Below are positions 47,182 through 57,163 of a DNA stretch of 64,000 bases, one piece after another (the first letter of the stretch is position 1; the number at the start of each line of letters is the position of its first letter). Position numbers and translations under genes: made by a program. The notes beneath the pieces are model-generated. The model was not told the origin of the DNA. It was given only the letters and a program-made list of their open reading frames with translations, and did not search any database. The stretch is from Acinetobacter baylyi DSM 14961 = CIP 107474 (lineage in GTDB: Bacteria > Pseudomonadota > Gammaproteobacteria > Pseudomonadales > Moraxellaceae): contig NZ_KB849631.1 of NCBI RefSeq assembly GCF_000368685.1, positions 124,001 through 188,000 on the forward strand. The letters run 5' to 3'.

Positions 47182-48372
47182 ATGAATATTTTCTGGTTTA
47201 TTCCCACTCACGGTGATAGTCGCTATTTAGGTACAAGTAAAGGTGCACGACAGGTCGATCATGCCTATATGAAGCAAATTGCGGTCGCAGTTGATAATTT
47301 GGGTTATAGCGGGGTTTTGATTCCAACTGGACGCTCATGTGAAGATCCGTGGATTACCGCCGCCAGTCTGATTGATGCAACCAAACAGCTTAAATTTTTG
47401 GTGGCACTGCGTCCTGGAATTACCACGCCAGCACTGGCGGCACGTATGGCCGCGACCTTTGATCGTCTGTCTAACGGTCGAATCTTGCTTAATCTGGTGA
47501 CAGGTGGTGATGAACAAGAGCTTAAAGGCGATGGGTTGTATGAAGATCACAGCACCCGTTACCAAACAGCCAGCGAATACGTGAAAATCTGGCGCGAAAT
47601 TCTGACTCGTTCACATACAGGTGAATCATTCACCTTTCATGGTGATCGTTTAAGCGTGGATGATGCCAAATTGCTGTATCCACCCGTACAACAACCGTAC
47701 CCGCCACTGTGGTTTGGTGGTTCATCCGATGCCGCCTCAGAATTAGCCGCAGAACAAGTCGATACCTATTTGACGTGGGGGGAACCTCCTGCTGCGGTCA
47801 AAGAAAAAATTGAAGCGATGCGCGCTCGTGCTGCAACCAAAGGTCGTACCCTCAATTACGGGATCCGTTTGCATGTGATTGTACGTGAAACCAATGAACA
47901 GGCTTGGGCAGCAGCCAATGAACTGATTCAGTATTTAGATGATGACACCATTGCCGCTGCGCAAAAGAAATTTGCCCAGATGGATTCTGTCGGTCAGCAG
48001 CGTATGGCCGCACTTCACGGCGGAAAACGTGATCAGCTCGAAGTCTCACCGAATCTTTGGGCAGGGATTGGACTGGTACGTGGCGGTGCAGGTACAGCGT
48101 TGGTAGGTGATCCAGAAACCGTTGCTGCACGTATTCAGGAGTATGCAGACTTAGGCATCGATACCTTTATCTTCTCGGGTTATCCGCATCTTGAAGAATC
48201 AATTCGTTTTGCTGAACTGGTATTTCCACTGCTTCCGCTTAAAACGCGTGAAAGACTGGCACAACCAAATCTGACTGGGCCGTTCGGTGAGATTATTGCC
48301 AACAACTATGTACCTGATGAAGATAAGAAAAAGAAACTCTCCAAAGATCAAAATCCGAAGGAGACTGCATGA
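47182..48372 (+). CDS. ssuD: FMNH2-dependent alkanesulfonate monooxygenase
   Basis: 396 residues from the ATG at 47182 with AAAGGAAA upstream. It is a luciferase-like monooxygenase that cleaves alkanesulfonates to aldehyde and sulfite. Recognised segments: [93 protein letters not shown]. The lysine-rich tail ([11 protein letters not shown]) extends beyond the conserved core. No ssuE flavin reductase lies next to it, so FMNH2 must come from another reductase. Its stop overlaps ssuC. Confidence 0.95.
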   Translation: MNIFWFIPTHGDSRYLGTSKGARQVDHAYMKQIAVAVDNLGYSGVLIPTGRSCEDPWITAASLIDATKQLKFLVALRPGITTPALAARMAATFDRLSNGRILLNLVTGGDEQELKGDGLYEDHSTRYQTASEYVKIWREILTRSHTGESFTFHGDRLSVDDAKLLYPPVQQPYPPLWFGGSSDAASELAAEQVDTYLTWGEPPAAVKEKIEAMRARAATKGRTLNYGIRLHVIVRETNEQAWAAANELIQYLDDDTIAAAQKKFAQMDSVGQQRMAALHGGKRDQLEVSPNLWAGIGLVRGGAGTALVGDPETVAARIQEYADLGIDTFIFSGYPHLEESIRFAELVFPLLPLKTRERLAQPNLTGPFGEIIANNYVPDEDKKKKLSKDQNPKETA

Positions 48373-49169
48373 ATTATTCTAAAAAACTGAATGTTTCACG
48401 TGGAACACAAGCCCTTGGACAGCGTCTGCTGCCTTGGGTTGTTCCCGTGATCCTGATTGCCATTTGGCAACTTGCATCAACGACAGGTCTATTACAAAGT
48501 CGAATTTTACCTGCACCTAGCGCCGTGGTCAGCGCCTTCTGGCATCTTTTAGTCAGTGGTGAACTTTGGCATCACGTTAAGGTCAGTGCTGGACGTGCTT
48601 TACTTGGTTTGCTGTTGGGAGGTGGTCTCGGTTTGTTGTTAGGACTACTCAATGGTTCATCCAGAATTGCATCGACCTTACTCGATACCACCTTACAAAT
48701 GATTCGCAATATTCCTGCACTTGCCCTCATTCCTTTGGTGATTTTATGGTTTGGTATTGATGAGTCTGCCAAACTGTTTCTGGTGGCTGTGGGTGTTTTT
48801 TTCCCCATGTATATCAATACCTACCATGGTATTCGTTCAGTCGACCCTCAACTGATTGAGATGGGTAAAAGCTATGGTCTGACCCGCTGGCAACTGTATA
48901 AAGAAATCATTCTGCCTGGGGCTATGCCGTCTATCTTAGTGGGTCTACGTTTCTCATTGGGCTTGGTCTGGGTACTTTTAATTGTGGCAGAAACCATTTC
49001 CGCTCAGGCAGGTATTGGCTACATGACCATGAATGCGCGCGAATTTTTACAGACTGACGTGGTACTGGTCGGAATTCTACTTTATGCCCTACTCGGTAAA
49101 TTGGCAGACGTACTGGCACAGGCGCTCGAACGCTACTTACTGCGCTGGCATGCAGGCTATCAACAATAA
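48369..49169 (+). CDS. ssuC: Sulfonate ABC transporter permease
   Basis: 266 residues with about six membrane spans. The EAA loop of binding-protein-dependent permeases is [29 protein letters not shown]-like opening [20 protein letters not shown] and [17 protein letters not shown] match SsuC/TauC. It forms the inner-membrane channel with SsuB. Its ATG overlaps the ssuD stop by four bases. Confidence 0.94.
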   Translation: MNYSKKLNVSRGTQALGQRLLPWVVPVILIAIWQLASTTGLLQSRILPAPSAVVSAFWHLLVSGELWHHVKVSAGRALLGLLLGGGLGLLLGLLNGSSRIASTLLDTTLQMIRNIPALALIPLVILWFGIDESAKLFLVAVGVFFPMYINTYHGIRSVDPQLIEMGKSYGLTRWQLYKEIILPGAMPSILVGLRFSLGLVWVLLIVAETISAQAGIGYMTMNAREFLQTDVVLVGILLYALLGKLADVLAQALERYLLRWHAGYQQ

Positions 49170-49181
49170 CAGGTGACGATC

Positions 49182-49982
49182 ATGAGTAATTTAAATATTC
49201 CATTGTTTCCAGATCAGGAGAAAGATCTATCATCTTCAGCATCACAGCCTGAAACAGCACCCATTGGCGCAGAAATCCTGATCGAGCAATTGCACAAGTT
49301 TTATGGTCAAATCAAAGTGCTTGAAGATTTAGATTTGCATATTCAGGCTGGTGAATTTATCGCAATCGTGGGCCGCAGTGGCTGTGGTAAAAGCACATTA
49401 TTGCGTTTGATTGCGGGTCTGGAACACACCAGTTATGGTGAGATCAAATTTAAGTCTGCACGTCATTTTCGCGAAGGCATTACCAGTGATGATATTCGGG
49501 TGATGTTTCAAGATCCACGATTATTGCCATGGAAAAGTATCCTGCATAATGTCCAGCTTGGCTTAAATAAACAGCAACTTCCTATTGCCGAACAATTACT
49601 GGAAAAAGTTGGACTCAAAGACAAAGCAGGCCAGTGGCCTTCTCAATTGTCAGGAGGTCAGCGTCAGCGGACGGCATTGGCACGTGCCTTGTCACATTCC
49701 CCACGCATCCTGCTTTTAGACGAACCTTTAGGTGCACTAGATGCCCTCACACGCCTAGAAATGCAAAGCCTGATTGAACGCTTATGGAAAGAACAAGGTT
49801 TTACTGCCATTTTGGTTACCCACGATGTCAGCGAAGCAGTGCAACTGGCCGATCGCATTATCTTGCTGGATAAAGGTCATATTGCCCAGAGTTTTGAGGT
49901 CAATTTACCTCGTCCACGTCACAAAAGTCTGGAGTTTGCTCAACTCGAACAACAAGTGCTTGAAGCTGTGTTAGCCACCTAA
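49182..49982 (+). CDS. ssuB: Sulfonate ABC transporter ATP-binding protein
   Basis: 266 residues from the ATG at 49182 (AGGTGA six bases upstream; a GTG at 49173 lies within that site). Walker [11 protein letters not shown]-loop [13 protein letters not shown], signature [15 protein letters not shown], Walker [12 protein letters not shown] and switch VTHDVSEA are all intact. An extra 40-residue polar N-terminal segment precedes the core. It energises SsuC import. Last gene of the ssu operon. Confidence 0.95.
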
Positions 49983-49984
49983 AA

Positions 49985-50005
49985 AAAGCCGCAGGATGCG
50001 GCTTG
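49985..50005. terminator. Terminator between ssuB and the rut operon end
   Basis: Stem AAGCCGCA/TGCGGCTT with a 3-base loop. On the minus strand it is followed by seven T residues, making it a strong terminator for the rut operon; on the plus strand the T-run is weak. Confidence 0.8.
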
Positions 50006-50012
50006 GTCTTCA

Positions 50013-50885
50013 TTAGGCTAGATCGAGAAGCAATTGATTGCGCTGCTCAAGTGTTTGAATGGCAGCTGAAAAATCTACCTGTGTCGCGCGCTCAAGATCC
50101 ATTTCGCTATACATTTGCTGCACACAATGTAATACGTCTGCCGGTTGGCCTACAGCTTTTATCAGGTCGATGGCGATCCCAATATCTTTTTGCAGCAGAT
50201 TTAGTGCAAATGTTTTATGAAAGCCACGGCTTAAAATTTTCTGCGGCATGATCGTTTCAGACATGGTACTTTTACCACTCGAATGATTAATACAAGCCAA
50301 AGCAGCATCTAGATGAACCGCATGGGCTTTAAGTACAGACATGCCCTCACTCAATGCCCATAGATTAGCAGCCATCAAAATATTATTAACCGCCTTAACG
50401 GCAAAACCTGCTCCACTGTCACCGACATGCTCGATCAATCCAGCAAAAGCCTGAATGATAGGTTGGGCACGCTCAAAAGCAGTACGCTCACCACCAATCA
50501 TCACCGTCAATGTGCCCTTTTCAGCGCCAATCGTTTGCCCTGAAACAGGTGCATCCAAAAAATCCACACCATGCTGTTTGAGGTGTCGACTGAGTTGTTG
50601 TGCCGATGCAGGAACACCACTGGTACAGTCAATCCAGACACTGCCAGAACGTGGTGGATAAGCTGCAATCACAGCTTCCACCTCGGCACTGGTGGGTAAA
50701 CAGGAAAAAATTAAATCTGCCTGTACCAATTGTTCTAGCTCCACCGCCAAACTACCAAACTGCATTGCATGTGCTTCGGCTTTATGCTGAGTACGGTTCC
50801 AGACCATCACAGTGGCATCGAGTTGGGTCAAGTGGCCTGCCATATGCCAGCCCATGGCCCCTAATCCAATAAATCCGATACGCAT
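50013..50885 (-). CDS. 3-hydroxyisobutyrate dehydrogenase-family reductase in the rut operon
   Basis: 290 residues. N-terminal NAD(P) fold IGFIGLGAMGWHMAGHL, substrate loop DFLDAPVSGQTIGAEKGTL, and catalytic lysine in GFAVKAVNNILMAANLWAL. The family includes 3-hydroxyisobutyrate dehydrogenase and tartronate-semialdehyde reductase. It is the last gene of the operon, 15 bases after the permease. In E. coli the final rut step, malonic semialdehyde to 3-hydroxypropionate, uses RutE or YdfG; no rutE is here, so this protein may do that reduction. That role is inference from position and chemistry. Confidence 0.85.
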   Translation of the reverse strand: MRIGFIGLGAMGWHMAGHLTQLDATVMVWNRTQHKAEAHAMQFGSLAVELEQLVQADLIFSCLPTSAEVEAVIAAYPPRSGSVWIDCTSGVPASAQQLSRHLKQHGVDFLDAPVSGQTIGAEKGTLTVMIGGERTAFERAQPIIQAFAGLIEHVGDSGAGFAVKAVNNILMAANLWALSEGMSVLKAHAVHLDAALACINHSSGKSTMSETIMPQKILSRGFHKTFALNLLQKDIGIAIDLIKAVGQPADVLHCVQQMYSEMDLERATQVDFSAAIQTLEQRNQLLLDLA

Positions 50886-50900
50886 GATACAACGGTCTCC

Positions 50901-52265
50901 TTAAGATTGAGGGCTGACAGGCTGAATGATTTTCTCAGGCTGTGCATTGGGTTCAAGCTGACTGCGCTTGCCAGAATCACGATTGAGCAATAAGTTCAGT
51001 ACAATTGCCGCCAGTGTCGCAGTCCCAATTCCCCCCAAATCAAACGCTCCAATATGTAAACTAAAATTGCCTGCCCCCATAATCAGACTCACAGCCGCAA
51101 TAATCAGCGTACTGTTCTGAGTAAAATCCACTTTATGATCAATCCAGATTTTGGCACCTGCAACAGTGATCAGGCCAAACACCACAATTGACGCCCCACC
51201 AAGCAAGGCAACTGGAATGGTATGAATCACTGCGCCAAACTTAGGTGAAAGCCCAAGTAAAATTGCAAATACCCCTGCCACAACAAACACGGTCGTCGAA
51301 TAAACTTTGGTCACTGCCATCACGCCAATATTTTCGGCATAGGTGGTCATGCCCGTACCACCCACTGAGGCAGATAAAGTGGTACACACACCATCTGCAA
51401 AGAAACCACGTCCCATATAAGGCGATAGATTACGACCCGTCATGGCGGATACCGCTTTAAAATGTCCCAGATTTTCTGCTACCAGAATCAGGGCCACAGG
51501 TGCGATGAGTAAAATTGCATTGGCTTGAAAAACAGGGGTATGAAAGTTCGGGATACCCAACCAGGCAGCTTGAGCGATCGGACTAAAATCAATGGCTTTG
51601 CCCAAGCCAAATACATTGGCCAAGATAAAATAGGCAAAATAAGCCGCACAAAGTCCCACTAAAAGTAATAATCGACGTAGCATACCGCGAGTAAATACGG
51701 CCACAGCACTGATACATAAGATCGTCAGCACAGCCATCCATGTATCAAAGCCATTTCCAGATACACCTTTGATGGTCACAGGAGCCAGATTCAAGCCAAT
51801 GATCATGACAATTGCACCTGTGACAATCGGTGGCATCAATTTTTCAATCCATGCTGTTCCTGTACGCATCACGATCAGACCGATGGCAGCATAAATCACA
51901 CCACAGACCACCGTTCCACCCAGCGCTAGTGCCAGATTTGGATTGGTCCCCACCCCGTTATAGCCCGTTGCCGCCGCGACTGCTGCAATAAAGGCAAAAC
52001 TTGAACCCAGATAGCTGGGTAAACGACCACCTGTAATTAAAAAGAATAAAATGGTACCAAACCCAGTTATAAAAATCGTCAGATTGGGATCAAAGCCCAT
52101 CAATAACGGTGCCAGTACAGTTGCGCCAAACATGGCAAAAGCATGTTGTAGCCCTAACACAATACTTTTGCCTGCGGGAAGATATTCATCGATCTGGACA
52201 GGATGATGTTCCAGATCGCCTTGATAAGGCTTAAATTTGGCAAACCACGGTTCTTGACTCGACAT
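50901..52265 (-). CDS. rutG: Pyrimidine permease (NCS2 family)
   Basis: 454 residues, about fourteen spans. PAGKSIVLGLQHAFAMFGAT opens the NCS2 fold; ENLGHFKAVSAMTGRNLSPY and GGTGMTTYAENIGVMAVTKV are the substrate-binding signatures of uracil/xanthine permeases of the UraA/RutG branch. Acts in the inner membrane to import uracil (or thymine). It lies 29 bases downstream of rutF and directly before the reductase gene in the rut operon. Confidence 0.92.
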   Translation of the reverse strand: MSSQEPWFAKFKPYQGDLEHHPVQIDEYLPAGKSIVLGLQHAFAMFGATVLAPLLMGFDPNLTIFITGFGTILFFLITGGRLPSYLGSSFAFIAAVAAATGYNGVGTNPNLALALGGTVVCGVIYAAIGLIVMRTGTAWIEKLMPPIVTGAIVMIIGLNLAPVTIKGVSGNGFDTWMAVLTILCISAVAVFTRGMLRRLLLLVGLCAAYFAYFILANVFGLGKAIDFSPIAQAAWLGIPNFHTPVFQANAILLIAPVALILVAENLGHFKAVSAMTGRNLSPYMGRGFFADGVCTTLSASVGGTGMTTYAENIGVMAVTKVYSTTVFVVAGVFAILLGLSPKFGAVIHTIPVALLGGASIVVFGLITVAGAKIWIDHKVDFTQNSTLIIAAVSLIMGAGNFSLHIGAFDLGGIGTATLAAIVLNLLLNRDSGKRSQLEPNAQPEKIIQPVSPQS

Positions 52266-52294
52266 CGCTATTTCTCCTCATTTCAATATGAGAC

Positions 52295-52861
52295 TTAAGC
52301 TACACAATGGGGTTCGCAATAATTGCGGTTAAAATACATCAAGGCATTTTGTCCTTGGCAATGTTGTATGGCCTTCACCTGACAGAAAAAAACATCATGA
52401 CTGCCAACAGATAGGCTTTGTACAACCTCACAGTCGAAAGACACCAGCGCATCTGTAAGTACAGGCGCCTGTGTGGCTAATGTCCTCCACTCACCATGGG
52501 CAAAACGGTCTACCATCGGGGTTTTACCACCAAAAATATTAGAGAGATGCGCCTGATGTGCAGCCAGTGTATTGACACACAACACCTGATTTTGTTTAAA
52601 GGTTTCAAATACTGAGGCAGAGCGATTTAGACAGACCAGTAATGTCGGCGGAGTATCGGTCACACTACACACCGCAGATGCGGTAAAGCCTGATTTTCCT
52701 GCCACGCCATCCGTGGTAATCACATTGACAGCAGCGCCTAAATTGGACATCCCTTGACGAAAAGCCTGCTGATCGACCTGCATGAAAGTTTCACGATGAA
52801 TTTGTTTCATTTGTCCGAGCAGACTTTCTATGTGTTTTGTAGTTTGTGTTAATACTGTCAT
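52295..52861 (-). CDS. rutF: NADH:flavin reductase of the rut pathway
   Basis: About 188 residues from the ATG at 52861, which has GGAGA eight bases upstream; the reading from 52888 would begin with an unlikely leader. Flavin-reductase-like fold: [63 protein letters not shown]. It supplies FMNH2 to RutA. The first 20 or so residues are an extension beyond the conserved core. It lies in the operon between rutC and rutG. Confidence 0.92.
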   Translation of the reverse strand: MTVLTQTTKHIESLLGQMKQIHRETFMQVDQQAFRQGMSNLGAAVNVITTDGVAGKSGFTASAVCSVTDTPPTLLVCLNRSASVFETFKQNQVLCVNTLAAHQAHLSNIFGGKTPMVDRFAHGEWRTLATQAPVLTDALVSFDCEVVQSLSVGSHDVFFCQVKAIQHCQGQNALMYFNRNYCEPHCVA

Positions 52862-52939
52862 TGCAGATCTCCACCCCAAAATACTCAAGGTGATGGGGTT
52901 TATTTATCTATTTATTCACGTCATAAATTTGACTGTCGA

Positions 52940-53320
52940 TTAAACATGAGCAACTGAGGCAATCTCAATCAGGGCATCTGGTTTGACCAGTCCCACCTGC
53001 ACGCAATAGCGGGCTGGACGTTCTTCTGGGAAATACTCGGCATACACCTGATTGATTGCGGGATAATCGGCCCAGTCACGTAAAAAAATATGATTAAAGG
53101 TGACATCTTTTAAACTGCCTCCTGCATTGCTTAAAATATGCTTGATGGTCTCAAGCACATGACGGGTTTGTGCTGCCGCATCCCCCACATGCACCACATC
53201 GTTGTTTTCATCCAGTGGTAAAATGCCAGAAACATAAACGATATTATCTGCCTTGGTCGCTGGCACATACGGCGCAAGTGGTGGTGGCGTTCCTTCTGGT
53301 AAAATAATCTCTTTAGGCAT
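52940..53320 (-). CDS. rutC: RidA-family aminoacrylate deaminase
   Basis: 126 residues of the YjgF/YER057c/UK114 family: [57 protein letters not shown] with the conserved Arg of the active site. E. coli RutC accelerates hydrolysis of 3-aminoacrylate to malonic semialdehyde. It is 12 bases downstream of rutB. Confidence 0.94.
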   Translation of the reverse strand: MPKEIILPEGTPPPLAPYVPATKADNIVYVSGILPLDENNDVVHVGDAAAQTRHVLETIKHILSNAGGSLKDVTFNHIFLRDWADYPAINQVYAEYFPEERPARYCVQVGLVKPDALIEIASVAHV

Positions 53321-53332
53321 TCTGATTCTCCC

Positions 53333-54070
53333 TTAAGCAGTTTTGGCAAGCTGTTGATTGTGTTGAAACGTATTAACAAAACTTTGTGTATCCGACACCC
53401 AGCCAAAAAAGGTTTTGATGTTGTACATGCTGGCACGATGCATTTCGACTGGTCCTGCCTGATAACAAGCATCGTCTAACGCCACTCCAAAATATTCGAG
53501 AAAAAATCCATCCCGTAAAGTCGACTCCACACAAACATTGGTCGCAATACCAACGAAGACTAGATTACGAATGCCACGCGCCCGTAACATGCTGTCGAGC
53601 GCTGTATTAAAAAAACCGCTATAACGTGGTTTTTCAATCACAATATCTTGGCTTTTCGGCTGTAACTCATCAATCAGTTCAAAATCCCAACCGCCTTTGG
53701 CCAGTAATTTGCCTTGTAGCTCAGGTTGCTTACGCATGGTTTTAAGTGCATTGGATTTATGAAAATTAGGTGAACCTGCGCCTCCAGCTTCTACATATTG
53801 ATTGTCCCAACCATTTTTAAAATAAATTACCTGAATGCCAGCAGCATGTGCCGCCGTAACTGCTTTTTGAATATTTTCGACAACAGGCTTAGTTTTAGAA
53901 ACATCAAAACCCGCGAGGTCCAGATATCCTCCAATCGAGGTATAGGCATTTTGCATATCAACCACGATCAGTGCTGTTTGCTCGGGCGCTAGCTGGATGG
54001 CCTCAGGTTCTGCTTTCAGAACACGTCCTGTGCCTGCACGTTCGGTAAAATCTGCAATGACAGTATTCAT
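53333..54070 (-). CDS. rutB: Ureidoacrylate amidohydrolase
   Basis: 245 residues, isochorismatase-like cysteine hydrolase. The Asp is in [19 protein letters not shown], the Lys in [20 protein letters not shown], the nucleophilic Cys in [20 protein letters not shown]. It splits ureidoacrylate to aminoacrylate, CO2 and ammonia. Its start overlaps the rutA stop as ATGA. Confidence 0.95.
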   Translation of the reverse strand: MNTVIADFTERAGTGRVLKAEPEAIQLAPEQTALIVVDMQNAYTSIGGYLDLAGFDVSKTKPVVENIQKAVTAAHAAGIQVIYFKNGWDNQYVEAGGAGSPNFHKSNALKTMRKQPELQGKLLAKGGWDFELIDELQPKSQDIVIEKPRYSGFFNTALDSMLRARGIRNLVFVGIATNVCVESTLRDGFFLEYFGVALDDACYQAGPVEMHRASMYNIKTFFGWVSDTQSFVNTFQHNQQLAKTA

Positions 54071-55176
54071 GCGCTTTTCTCCAATGGGGTAACAGGTTGA
54101 TATTCGGCCACGATATCTTGACGGGATGTCATTAAGGGTTGGATGCGTTCGCCAAAGTCTTCAACCCCCTGCACAAAATCATCAAAGGTCAGTAAAATGC
54201 CTTCTGTGCCTTTAATTTCGGCAATTTCGTCTAGCATCGCAGCGACTTTTTCATAGGAACCCACGAGAGTCCCCATATTGATATTCACAGGTGAAACACT
54301 AGATGCCATTTGGCGAATATTGGTATCGGCACCTGATTTAGTATCTTTGCCGCCCTGATTCATCAGCCAGTTAATGGCTTCTACGTCGGCACCATCGTTA
54401 TAGCTTTGCCACTTGGCCATCGCTTCAGCATCGGTTTCTGCGGCAATCACCATAAACAACACATAGGTTTGAACATCACGCCCAGTCTGATCGGTAAAGT
54501 GTTTCAAACGGTCATTAATGCCTGCGTAAGCGGTTGGCGTATTTAAGCCCTTACCAAACACGAAATTGTAATCAGCATGTTGTGCAGAAAATTCGAGTCC
54601 TGTATCAGACTGTCCTGCACAGATAATTTTCATCTCGGCTTGTGGTTGAGGGCTAACTCGACAATCTTCCATCTGAAAATGTTCACCTTTAAAGTCGGAT
54701 TGTCCTGTCGCCCAAAGCTCTCTCAGAATTTGTACATATTCAGACAGATATTCATAACGTTTGGCAAAGTATTCATCACCTGGCCACATACCCATTTGAC
54801 TATATTCAGGCGCCTGCCAACCTGTCACCACATTAAGACCAAAGCGTCCGTTAGAGATCGAATCAATGGTTGAGGCCATACGCGCAACAATCGCAGGTGG
54901 CATGACCAATGTGGCAGCAGTGGCATAGATTTTAATTTTACTGGTCACTGCGGCTAGTCCAGCCATCAAAGTAAAGGTTTCCAGATTGTGATCCCAAAAT
55001 TCGGTTTTTCCACCAAAACCACGTAGCTTGATCATCGACAAAGCAAAGTCAAAGCCATAATGTTCCGCACGTTGTACAATTTTTTTATTCAATTCAAAGC
55101 TTGGCATATACTGCGGCGCATTTTCGGATAGTAGCCAGCCATTGTTTCCGATGGGGCAAAAAACACCTATTTTCAT
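54067..55176 (-). CDS. rutA: Pyrimidine monooxygenase
   Basis: 369 residues, luciferase-like FMN-dependent enzyme that opens the uracil ring to ureidoacrylate. It shows [60 protein letters not shown], and [20 protein letters not shown], all close to E. coli RutA. First gene of the operon; a RutR-type palindrome lies about 180 bases upstream. Confidence 0.97.
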   Translation of the reverse strand: MKIGVFCPIGNNGWLLSENAPQYMPSFELNKKIVQRAEHYGFDFALSMIKLRGFGGKTEFWDHNLETFTLMAGLAAVTSKIKIYATAATLVMPPAIVARMASTIDSISNGRFGLNVVTGWQAPEYSQMGMWPGDEYFAKRYEYLSEYVQILRELWATGQSDFKGEHFQMEDCRVSPQPQAEMKIICAGQSDTGLEFSAQHADYNFVFGKGLNTPTAYAGINDRLKHFTDQTGRDVQTYVLFMVIAAETDAEAMAKWQSYNDGADVEAINWLMNQGGKDTKSGADTNIRQMASSVSPVNINMGTLVGSYEKVAAMLDEIAEIKGTEGILLTFDDFVQGVEDFGERIQPLMTSRQDIVAEYQPVTPLEKSA

Positions 55177-55628
55177 ATCGGTAATCCTCTTGGGAGATGC
55201 GATTCATGAATTACATGAGCGTCACCTAAAACTGATGATTGTCTTTTTCAAGAATGGCCTATTCTTATATTTTTTACATTGCATACAACGTGCCAACTTT
55301 ATTAAAACTATATTTTTCAATATTTTAATAAAAACATATGGTCAACCATTTTTTACCATTTAGTAAAATAATGAATCATTTTGCTGCACTATTTTTGTGT
55401 GTACTGATTCAATAATGTGCAAAATCCGAGCATGGCAGTTGGTTGTTACCTATTGGGTATCTGCCCCACTTTGAAAATTTACAAATTAAAGTAATCTGGC
55501 GATGCTGGATAATTTCTTGACAGATGAGCGACTTAGCCCAGATAAAGATAAAGAAAATCGCTCGGGACTGTGCACAAATCGCTCGGATTCCCTTACAATG
55601 AGCTGACCTTTCCCAATTTGTTATCTCA
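55177..55628. promoter_or_regulatory. Divergent regulatory region between rutA and rutR
   Basis: About 450 bases without a convincing gene. It contains a RutR-like palindrome (55351-55368) and an adjacent 12-bp perfect palindrome ATGGT-CA-ACCAT (55338-55349) that contains the half-site TGGTCAA. No nitrogen-control sigma-54 promoter was recognised. Confidence 0.65.
55351..55368. promoter_or_regulatory. RutR-box-like operator upstream of rutA
   Basis: An 18-base near-palindrome TTTTACCATTTAGTAAAA with one central mismatch. It resembles the known RutR consensus TTGACCA-nn-TGGTCAA and the element upstream of rutD in this window. Uracil-sensing RutR would repress here. Confidence 0.68.
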
Positions 55629-56246
55629 ATGGAACAAAAAAAGAGTACGCAAAAACGCAATCAGCTCCTCAATGCCGCTCTGGATGTATTTTCCACCTAT
55701 GGCTTTAGTGGGGCAAGTCTGGACGAAATCGCACAACTCGCGCAGATGCATAAGTCCAATATCTTTTATTATTATGAAAATAAAGAAGCACTCTATGTAG
55801 AAGTGCTGACGACAGTATTACAAAAATGGCTGGCGCCTTTGCAGACGCTTGAAGTCGAGCTTGAGCCAACAGAAGCACTGGCACATTATTTAATTCAAAA
55901 AATTGAAGTCTCACGGACTCAACCTAAAGCGTCCAAACTGTTCGCACTGGAGATTATTCAAGGGGCACCACATATTCTGGAAATTTTAAAAGGCCCATTA
56001 AAAAAGCTCTTCAAACGCAAAGCTAAAGTCATCCAGACATGGCAAGAACAAGGTAAAATCTCGGCGGATATTGATCCCGAGCTACTGATTCTAAATATCT
56101 GGGCAATTACCCAAAACTATGCAGATTTTAGTATCCAAATGGAAATGGTCACAGGCAAAACCCTAAAAAATAAAAGCATGCATCAACGTGCGATTGAGCA
56201 CACTGTACACATGATGCTCTATGGTGTTATTCCTCGTTCAGTGTGA
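55629..56246 (+). CDS. rutR: TetR-family regulator of pyrimidine catabolism
   Basis: 205 residues. DNA-binding domain: KRNQLLNAALDVFSTYGFSG, ASLDEIAQLAQMHKSNIFYY. The RutR-typical ligand domain includes SRTQPKASKLFALEIIQGAP and a tail HQRAIEHTVHMMLYGVI. E. coli RutR releases DNA on binding uracil or thymine. It is divergent from the rut operon and convergent with rutD. Confidence 0.93.
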   Translation: MEQKKSTQKRNQLLNAALDVFSTYGFSGASLDEIAQLAQMHKSNIFYYYENKEALYVEVLTTVLQKWLAPLQTLEVELEPTEALAHYLIQKIEVSRTQPKASKLFALEIIQGAPHILEILKGPLKKLFKRKAKVIQTWQEQGKISADIDPELLILNIWAITQNYADFSIQMEMVTGKTLKNKSMHQRAIEHTVHMMLYGVIPRSV

Positions 56247-56273
56247 CAAGATCAGATCAGTTGATTAAGGATG

Positions 56274-56300
56274 TGCCATCGTTTTTACGATGGCATTTTT
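56274..56300. terminator. Terminator between rutR and rutD
   Basis: Stem TGCCATCG/CGATGGCA with a 6-base loop and a T-run on the plus strand, between two convergent genes. Confidence 0.85.
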
Positions 56301-56318
56301 ATGCTTCAAACTTATATT

Positions 56319-57119
56319 TTAAGTTGGTGCTGATGTCTTAAGAAAATCAAGCATCAGTTGATTGACCTGCCGAGCCTCAGTGACTGTAGATGCATGTCCC
56401 CCATAAGGCAGTAGCTTGAGCTGCGCATCTGGTAATTTTTTCCATAAATTCAAAGATTGTACGTATGGCACCAACATATCGTCCTGATTAGCGATCAGGC
56501 ACACAGGCAATTGTTTTAACGTGTCTATACGTGCAGTGTTTACCTGATACTGCATGAGGGCATTTAACCGCTTTAAGACATTGGCATGTGGCGGAAAATC
56601 GGATTGCATTTTGGCCTCTTGCTGCTCAAGTAAAGCTGTATGTTCAGAAATCCATAAGGGTGGATACAAAAACAAAGCCTGAGCATGTAAATATGCTGCT
56701 GTGCCTGCATGCTGTAATAACGCGATACGGGTGGTAAAACATCTTAAGGTGTGTGGATCGAGCTGCTGCCAGGCATTAATCAAGGTCAGGCTTAACAGTT
56801 GACACGTTTCAGATGCATAACGATGCGCCAGTTCTATCCCAATAAATCCGCCTAATGCATGTCCAATAAAATGAAAGCGTACGATGTTGAGTTGCTGTAA
56901 TAACTGCTTGACTTGTAAGGCCAGATGCTCAAATGAATAGCCATCAGCTAACAACTCACTCGACGCGTGACACCCTTCCTGATCATAAATCAATACATGA
57001 AAATACTGCCGAAATACATCCAGTTGTGCCTGCCAAAAACTGCCATGCCCACCCAGACCCGATGAAAACACCACATAAGATGCATTTTCATCGGAGTGCT
57101 TAAAAAGTTGATAGTTCAT
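56319..57119 (-). CDS. rutD: Putative aminoacrylate hydrolase, alpha/beta-hydrolase fold
   Basis: 266 residues, alpha/beta hydrolase matching E. coli RutD through NAWQQLDPHTLRCFTTRIAL, ALFLYPPLWISEHTALLE, LKRLNALMQYQ and LLPYGGHASTVTEARQVN. The nucleophile elbow reads FIGHALGGFIG: Ala replaces the usual Ser, as I recall it also does in E. coli RutD, so ordinary serine-hydrolase chemistry is unlikely. It is not in the rutABCFG operon but downstream of a transporter gene, with a RutR-like palindrome ending one base before its ATG. No clear ribosome site is visible. Confidence 0.9.
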   Translation of the reverse strand: MNYQLFKHSDENASYVVFSSGLGGHGSFWQAQLDVFRQYFHVLIYDQEGCHASSELLADGYSFEHLALQVKQLLQQLNIVRFHFIGHALGGFIGIELAHRYASETCQLLSLTLINAWQQLDPHTLRCFTTRIALLQHAGTAAYLHAQALFLYPPLWISEHTALLEQQEAKMQSDFPPHANVLKRLNALMQYQVNTARIDTLKQLPVCLIANQDDMLVPYVQSLNLWKKLPDAQLKLLPYGGHASTVTEARQVNQLMLDFLKTSAPT

Positions 57120-57120
57120 T

Positions 57121-57138
57121 TTTAACCATTTGGTAAAA
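57121..57138. promoter_or_regulatory. RutR-box-like operator overlapping the rutD translation start region
   Basis: An 18-base near-perfect palindrome TTTAACCATTTGGTAAAA, one base upstream of the rutD ATG. It matches the RutR consensus layout (ACCA-nn-TGGT) more closely than the rutA-side element, suggesting rutD belongs to the RutR regulon despite its separation. Confidence 0.75.
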
Positions 57139-57163
57139 TCATGATCTAAATTATCAGCAAGAT

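Noticed and set aside
55409-55660. 83-codon minus-strand frame in the rutA-rutR gap
   Set aside because: Overlaps the rutR start, has no ribosome site or domain, and the region is better explained as regulatory.
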